Assembly: GCF_003254395.2 (NCBI RefSeq)
Contig: NC_037652.1
Location: 6,395,501-6,459,500 of the forward strand
Source of the DNA: Apis mellifera
Taxonomy: Eukaryota; Arthropoda; Insecta; Hymenoptera; Apidae
Direction: 5' to 3'
Length of the DNA stretch: 64,000 nt
Shown: piece by piece, positions 59,801 to 64,000 of the stretch
Layout: each line of letters opens with the position of its first letter
Position numbering within the stretch: position 1 is the first letter of the stretch
The notes under the pieces: generated by a model
Told to the model about the DNA's origin: nothing
The model's database searches: none
The model's input: only the letters and a program-made list of their open reading frames with translations
Program-made: the position numbers and the translations under genes

Positions 59801-61868
59801 CTCGAAGCATCCGAGCAACACGTTGCTCTCGACGCTTGCTCGATCGATGATACCGCTACGATTTCGAATTTTACCCTTCGAAGTCGATTCAAGGTTTTTT
59901 TTTTTTTTTGAGAAAAGACTTAAAGAATCGTTCGAAAATATTCGTTTCGCGAAACGTTATGATTCGAGGTAAATAATTCTCATGATACGTGGCACATGCT
60001 AATTACTCATATCCACGTAGCTAAACCTTCACCCTTTGATACTCCAATGCCACGACCTACGGCCCCCTAACCGTGAATCACTCCACGATTACGCACGTTT
60101 CACGATCCCGCCTATTTTTAACCGCAGCTGAACCCATCGTTAAATTTCTATTTCCTCGCAATTGGTTATTATTCGAAACGGCCCATCCACGGAATGGCCG
60201 TAGGTTTGTTTTCGTGATCCGCAGCTGCGCGGCGGCCTCCTCTTCCGCGCCAGGTGGATGGATAATTCTTCCCTTTTCGGGCCTCGATCGATAATCAAGA
60301 TAAAAATCTTTGCCGCCGTTTATAGGAGAGCCAGCGTGAGTCAACGCGACAAATTTGCGTTACCAGCTTATGCACGTGTAGCTGAAAGAGAGGGAGGGAG
60401 GGAGGAGGTCTCCGTTTGACGTCACCGCGTGCAAATGTCTCTCTTGGATACGCTTCGACGATAAACGACGATAAACCGATCCGTTCGACGTAACAGCTTC
60501 TAAAACTCGTTCCCTTGCATCTTTTCCGCTACTTTTCCTCTACGATCGTTTACAACGATGTTTTAAAACGATTATTCTTACTTTCCAAGTTTTCGTTTCC
60601 TGGTATTCCTATAAATTGATCGAATTGTAATCGATTTCGCTCTTGTTATCAATTCTCGAATAAGCCCCCGAAAAATCGAGAGCCTCGATCCACTCGTTTT
60701 TGAGGAAGGGGAGGGGAAGGGGAGGGGACGAGCAGTTTCCATAATTGGCAATACACCGACGTTATTCCCTGACAGTCTCCGGTAAATTCGAAACGCGGTT
60801 TTCCCGGCATACCGCGCGGTTGCGTCGCCTTGACTAATTAACTCGTTTAATTAACGCGCCTGCCCGCCAGCCCGTCACTCCGGAATTCCGGTGTTTTTTC
60901 GTCGACTTTACTTTTGTCCGCGATCGATAAATTAAAGCGGCCAAGGGTAGGAACTTGCCGTTCGAGGCAAGTCGGCGTAAATTTCGAATTTATTCGGTCG
61001 TTAACCATCGTTCTTAATCGATCTCTTCGACGAATAGAGCATATTTTTATCATCGATGCTGAATATATATAAATTTGGGAAAACCGTAGAACATCGAAGG
61101 GTTAATCGCGAGTGGAATTCGCTGGCGCTTTGATCGCATTGACCTCGCGTAAAAAACTAATTGCCGGCGGGAATAAGGGTCTCGTTAGGCCCGCGAGACA
61201 GAAATCCCCGCCCATTTCTCGCGTCTCATAATTGCCGGTCGAGCAATTAATTTATTTCCCCGGTTCAACGCCGTTTTCGCGACGCGTCCTCAGAATGCCG
61301 AGAATCGATAGACAGGCTAGGATCAATTAACCGGCATTCTAAATCGGCCGCATGCGAGCTCGATTAACACTCGTATCCTCTCTCTTTCTTATTGTTAAAT
61401 TGGGGCCGATAAGACTACAGATTCGAGCAAGGTATTCGTCTTGGAAATCGTTTCGTCGTTCCATTCAACTCGTTCTTAAATTTTATCATCGATTCGAATC
61501 GAAATCGAACCCGTTTACTTTTCCACGCCGATCGTTCGCCAAATTAAAGTAAAGCATCGTTGCAACGATCCTCTCGTAATGATAAAACAGCAAAAAGACG
61601 CAACCAACTTCTATTCCAAACGAAGTAGACATCCGTAAGATTACTTTTTATATTTTGAAAAGTTTGCTCGCGAAAGTTAACGAGTTCGAAATCTCGAGGG
61701 GAAAATCGAATATTTGGCCGATTATCTCGATGAAAGGCGAGCTTTAACGAAAGCTCGATCGAGAGATGCATCATGATAGCAAGAAATATTAAATAGAAAT
61801 ATTTTCGTGTTATTAGGGAAACGTCGAATCGATGGACGCGATCAACAACGTGGAAAATGTAACGAGCC

Positions 61869-61870
<2 letters not shown>

Positions 61871-61918
<48 letters not shown>
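61871..61918. repeat. (GA)24 microsatellite
   Basis: 24 uninterrupted GA units about 0.9 kb upstream of the alternative MCC exon. A second shorter GA/A-rich tract lies at 62121-62151. Confidence 0.95.
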
Positions 61919-61920
<2 letters not shown>

Positions 61921-62812
61921 ATCGAAGGCTAACATTGACCGGGCCATTAATGACAAGTTAACGAGCAGTCGGAATGGCGTGCTCGTTAAACACACGTTGA
62001 AAAGTATAAAAAAAAAAAAAAAACTTGAACCGGCAAATCTGACGGCGTTGAACGGCGGTGCTCGAGGTTTTCCGCGATTTTCGATGGCGAGATCGGTGTT
62101 GCACGTGCCAAAGCAAGGGGGGAGAGAGAGAGAGAGAAAAAAAAAAGAAAAACGAATCCGTAATTAGTGAGATTTTCGCGTTTCACGTTCCAAAGCCGCC
62201 CACGTCATTTTTCGAAAAACTCTTTCCTCGAACGCCGCGAAGCGTATCGAACCGTGAACTACGAACTCGAGAACTAGTCTCCATTGTAGACGGAAGGAGG
62301 ATGTTTTTGTTTCTCTTCTCGCTCGATTGGAGAATATCAGGAAGTTGGAAAGGAGGAGTTTCGTTTAACGAGAGATCTCTCTAATCAGGTTGGAGAATTA
62401 TGCAACAGTCGGTTCAATATCATTTCGTTCCCTCGATCGATCGATTCTTTCCCCTTCCTCTCTACGAGGACGACTAAGATCGATCGCAAAAGCACAGAAC
62501 GAAGCGATAGTTTGACTCGGTTCCGTCAATTGGCAACCTAATTGCAGCTAGGAAAAATTCCACTACCGATCGCTACTACAATGTCGCAATGTCTCGCCGC
62601 CAGTCCCTCTGTCGCGTCGCATTTGTAGCCGAGCGTGACGAGGCGTCGAACGTCCCGTGAACGATCGCCGCTGTTGGTGCGTTTATCGTGCAACAAAAGC
62701 GGAAGCGTAAGACGCGCGACCAAAGGAAACTGTATCGTCGACTTTCAACCGAGCCGATCTCCGCTCCGCTATCTTAACAAGGGAAAAAAGGCGGCGGGGA
62801 AAAGGGCGTCGA

Positions 62813-62851
62813 ATGGACCGTGCGAAAGATGTCGCAGTGAGGGAAAGTTAG
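62813..62851 (+). other. Upstream ORFs before the 62856 exon
   Basis: ATG at 62813 opens a 12-codon frame (MDRAKDVAVRES) ending in TAG at 62849-62851, four bases before the GTG. A second ATG at 62829 opens M-S-Q-stop (TGA 62838-62840) in the same frame as the long ORF. These would be uORFs if the region is 5' leader. Confidence 0.5.
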
Positions 62852-62855
62852 CAAC

Positions 62856-63212
62856 GTGGCGGGTTTCACCGTGGCCGTGAACAATGGCTCCGCGGAGCCG
62901 GCTTACTACGTGGACCGTTTGCAACGGGTGCAGCAACAGCAGCATTGCCAACAGGCGATCAGGTACACGGTGCAGCCGAGCCACGTCTCCGCCCCGGCCG
63001 GCAAAGAGATCCTCGAGCCGCCCAGAAGGGATCTGGTCTACGTTCATTGCGCCACCACGGAGGAGGACGAGGACGCCGAGGAGGAGGAGGAAGAGGAACC
63101 GAAGGGATTGACGAGGTCTAGGTCGTGGCTCTGCTGCCCCGCCGATCACAGCTCCGACAGAACCGTCCCCATACAGGTCGAAGCTAGTCACAGGGACAAG
63201 CGGCAGGAGTCA
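62856..63212 (+). CDS. MCC: Alternative first coding exon, probably of the MCC gene, without an AUG
   Basis: A 119-codon open frame starts at GTG (62856, shown here as the first plausible start) and ends exactly at a consensus donor (GAG TCA|GTAAGT) in phase 0. That is the same phase as the 49698 exon, so both could join the same downstream exon outside the window. The peptide contains a Gln-rich patch (QRVQQQQHCQQ), an acidic run (EEDEDAEEEEEEEP) followed by KGLTRSRSWLCC, and no recognised domain. Codon and GC bias is clearly coding-like. The frame has no ATG anywhere; the in-frame TGA at 62838-62840 closes it upstream. GTG sits in a perfect Kozak context (A at -3, G at +4). It could instead be an internal exon with an acceptor at TTAG (62850-62851) or AAAG (62846-62847), or the first exon of another gene. 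Confidence 0.5.
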
Positions 63213-64000
63213 GTAAGTGGTGCAGCGAGAAGGATTTCTTTTTTAACAAACTCTGTCCAACTTTCTTCCAATCTGCTTCAAACTTCATCGTTCGTACATC
63301 TTCCTTTCTTTCGATCCACTCTCGATAATGGAAACTCAGTCGAGACTGAATGCTTCGATCACTGGAATAATTTTCCCCATCGTCGTATCATCGATTAACG
63401 AAGGGAGGATGGGATGACAGGAAAGAAGAAGAGGGAAGGGAGGAGTGAAACTCGATGGCGCGTCATCGAGCGCGTTAACGAAACGCGAGAACAAGGCCTA
63501 CCGCCAGAGGCGAGCACCGTTCCGACACCCGATAATGGAGTTCCGTAATTTTTGCCTCTGTCGTATATTCGATTCAAAAGGGATCTCTCCTCGTCGAGAG
63601 TAGATCGGCCTGTCTCTCAGGAACAGGACCATGTTTCTGCCCTTCCTCACCCTCTCTCTCTCCTCTTCATATTCGAAACGGCTCGTTCATTTTTTATCCC
63701 TCTCGTCTTCCCTCCCTCTCCACGCGTCACGCGTTTAGATTGTCTTCCCGCTCCCTTTCTCCTCCTCCTCCTCCTTCTTCTTCCGTTTTTCCCGGTTTCC
63801 CGGTTCAACTTTCCATCTCACTGTCCCTCTCTCTCTCTCTCTAGTCCTCCCTCTGTCTCAACGCGCGCAATTCGTTCGTCCGCCCTTGTCTTCGTCGGCC
63901 CCGTCCCCGTCTGTCTCTCCGTGAGCTTATGCAGAATCGAGTACCACCCTTTAAACTTTAATCCAGCAGGAATAGAACGGCGGAGGACGAGGGAGGAGGT
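63213..64000 (+). other. Intron following the 62856 exon; pyrimidine-rich, no exon seen
   Basis: The sequence after the GTAAGT donor is rich in CT and CTC repeats (63660-63850), with no coding structure before the end of the window. Confidence 0.5.

Larger units (their letters stand above)
49699..62812 (+). other. MCC intron 3 and region upstream of the alternative first exon
   Basis: No exon is supported in this 13-kb stretch. It contains GA/CT-rich runs (for example 49890-49918, 50500-50525, 52257-52276), a short TA microsatellite (55705-55760), an 18-bp perfect palindrome (56873-56890), a TGACGTCA octamer (60418-60425) and a 48-bp GA repeat (61871-61918). The long ORFs around 58.0-59.0 kb are pyrimidine-rich, begin at non-ATG codons and have no splice support. 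Confidence 0.5.

Overview
The window looks like nuclear DNA of a hymenopteran insect, most likely a honey bee (Apis) or close relative. This is inferred from the compact 80-140 nt introns beside introns of many kilobases, a CpG- and TCGA-rich but AT-biased sequence, a sharp AT-rich block between GC-richer flanks, and insect-type orthologues. No bacterial, viral or CRISPR features were seen.

Layout. (1) 1-4705: a long intron and then the last coding exon (4598-4705, +) of a gene that starts left of the window, followed by its 3' UTR. (2) About 6.4-18 kb: a very AT-rich block with two minus-strand genes. One is a complete SLC25A44-type mitochondrial carrier (four coding exons between 9713 and 8465). 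The other is a new, phase-consistent model of a small multi-exon gene (15785 to 11568), with a decayed duplicate of one exon and several local repeats. (3) 18.3-32.4 kb: a complete PEA3/ETV1-type ETS transcription factor (Ets96B-like, +) with two alternative first coding exons and a tRNA-Lys(UUU) gene nested in one intron. (4) 33.4-35.1 kb: a compact three-exon gene (+) for a 449-residue protein made of two tandem copies of a ~190-residue domain joined by a charged NLS-like linker. (5) 36.0-64.0 kb: the 5' half of an orthologue of MCC (mutated in colorectal cancers), with its EF-hand exons at 36049-36158, 48427-48656 and 49562-49698. There are two candidate alternative first exons, at 45773 and 62856, and the gene continues to the right.

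The most unusual structures are in the MCC gene. The intron after exon 2 is a ~150-bp tandem array in which each unit re-creates a 12-nt exon-like segment with splice-site remnants. One copy is fully intact and would insert four residues in frame. The 62856 exon has a 119-codon coding stretch with no AUG, preceded by two short upstream ORFs.

The neighbouring genes have no obvious shared pathway. They cover mitochondrial transport, an RTK-responsive transcription factor, a nuclear repeat protein and a polarity/Wnt-related scaffold. Exon boundaries were assigned by eye from splice consensus, reading phase and remembered family features. No transcript evidence was available.
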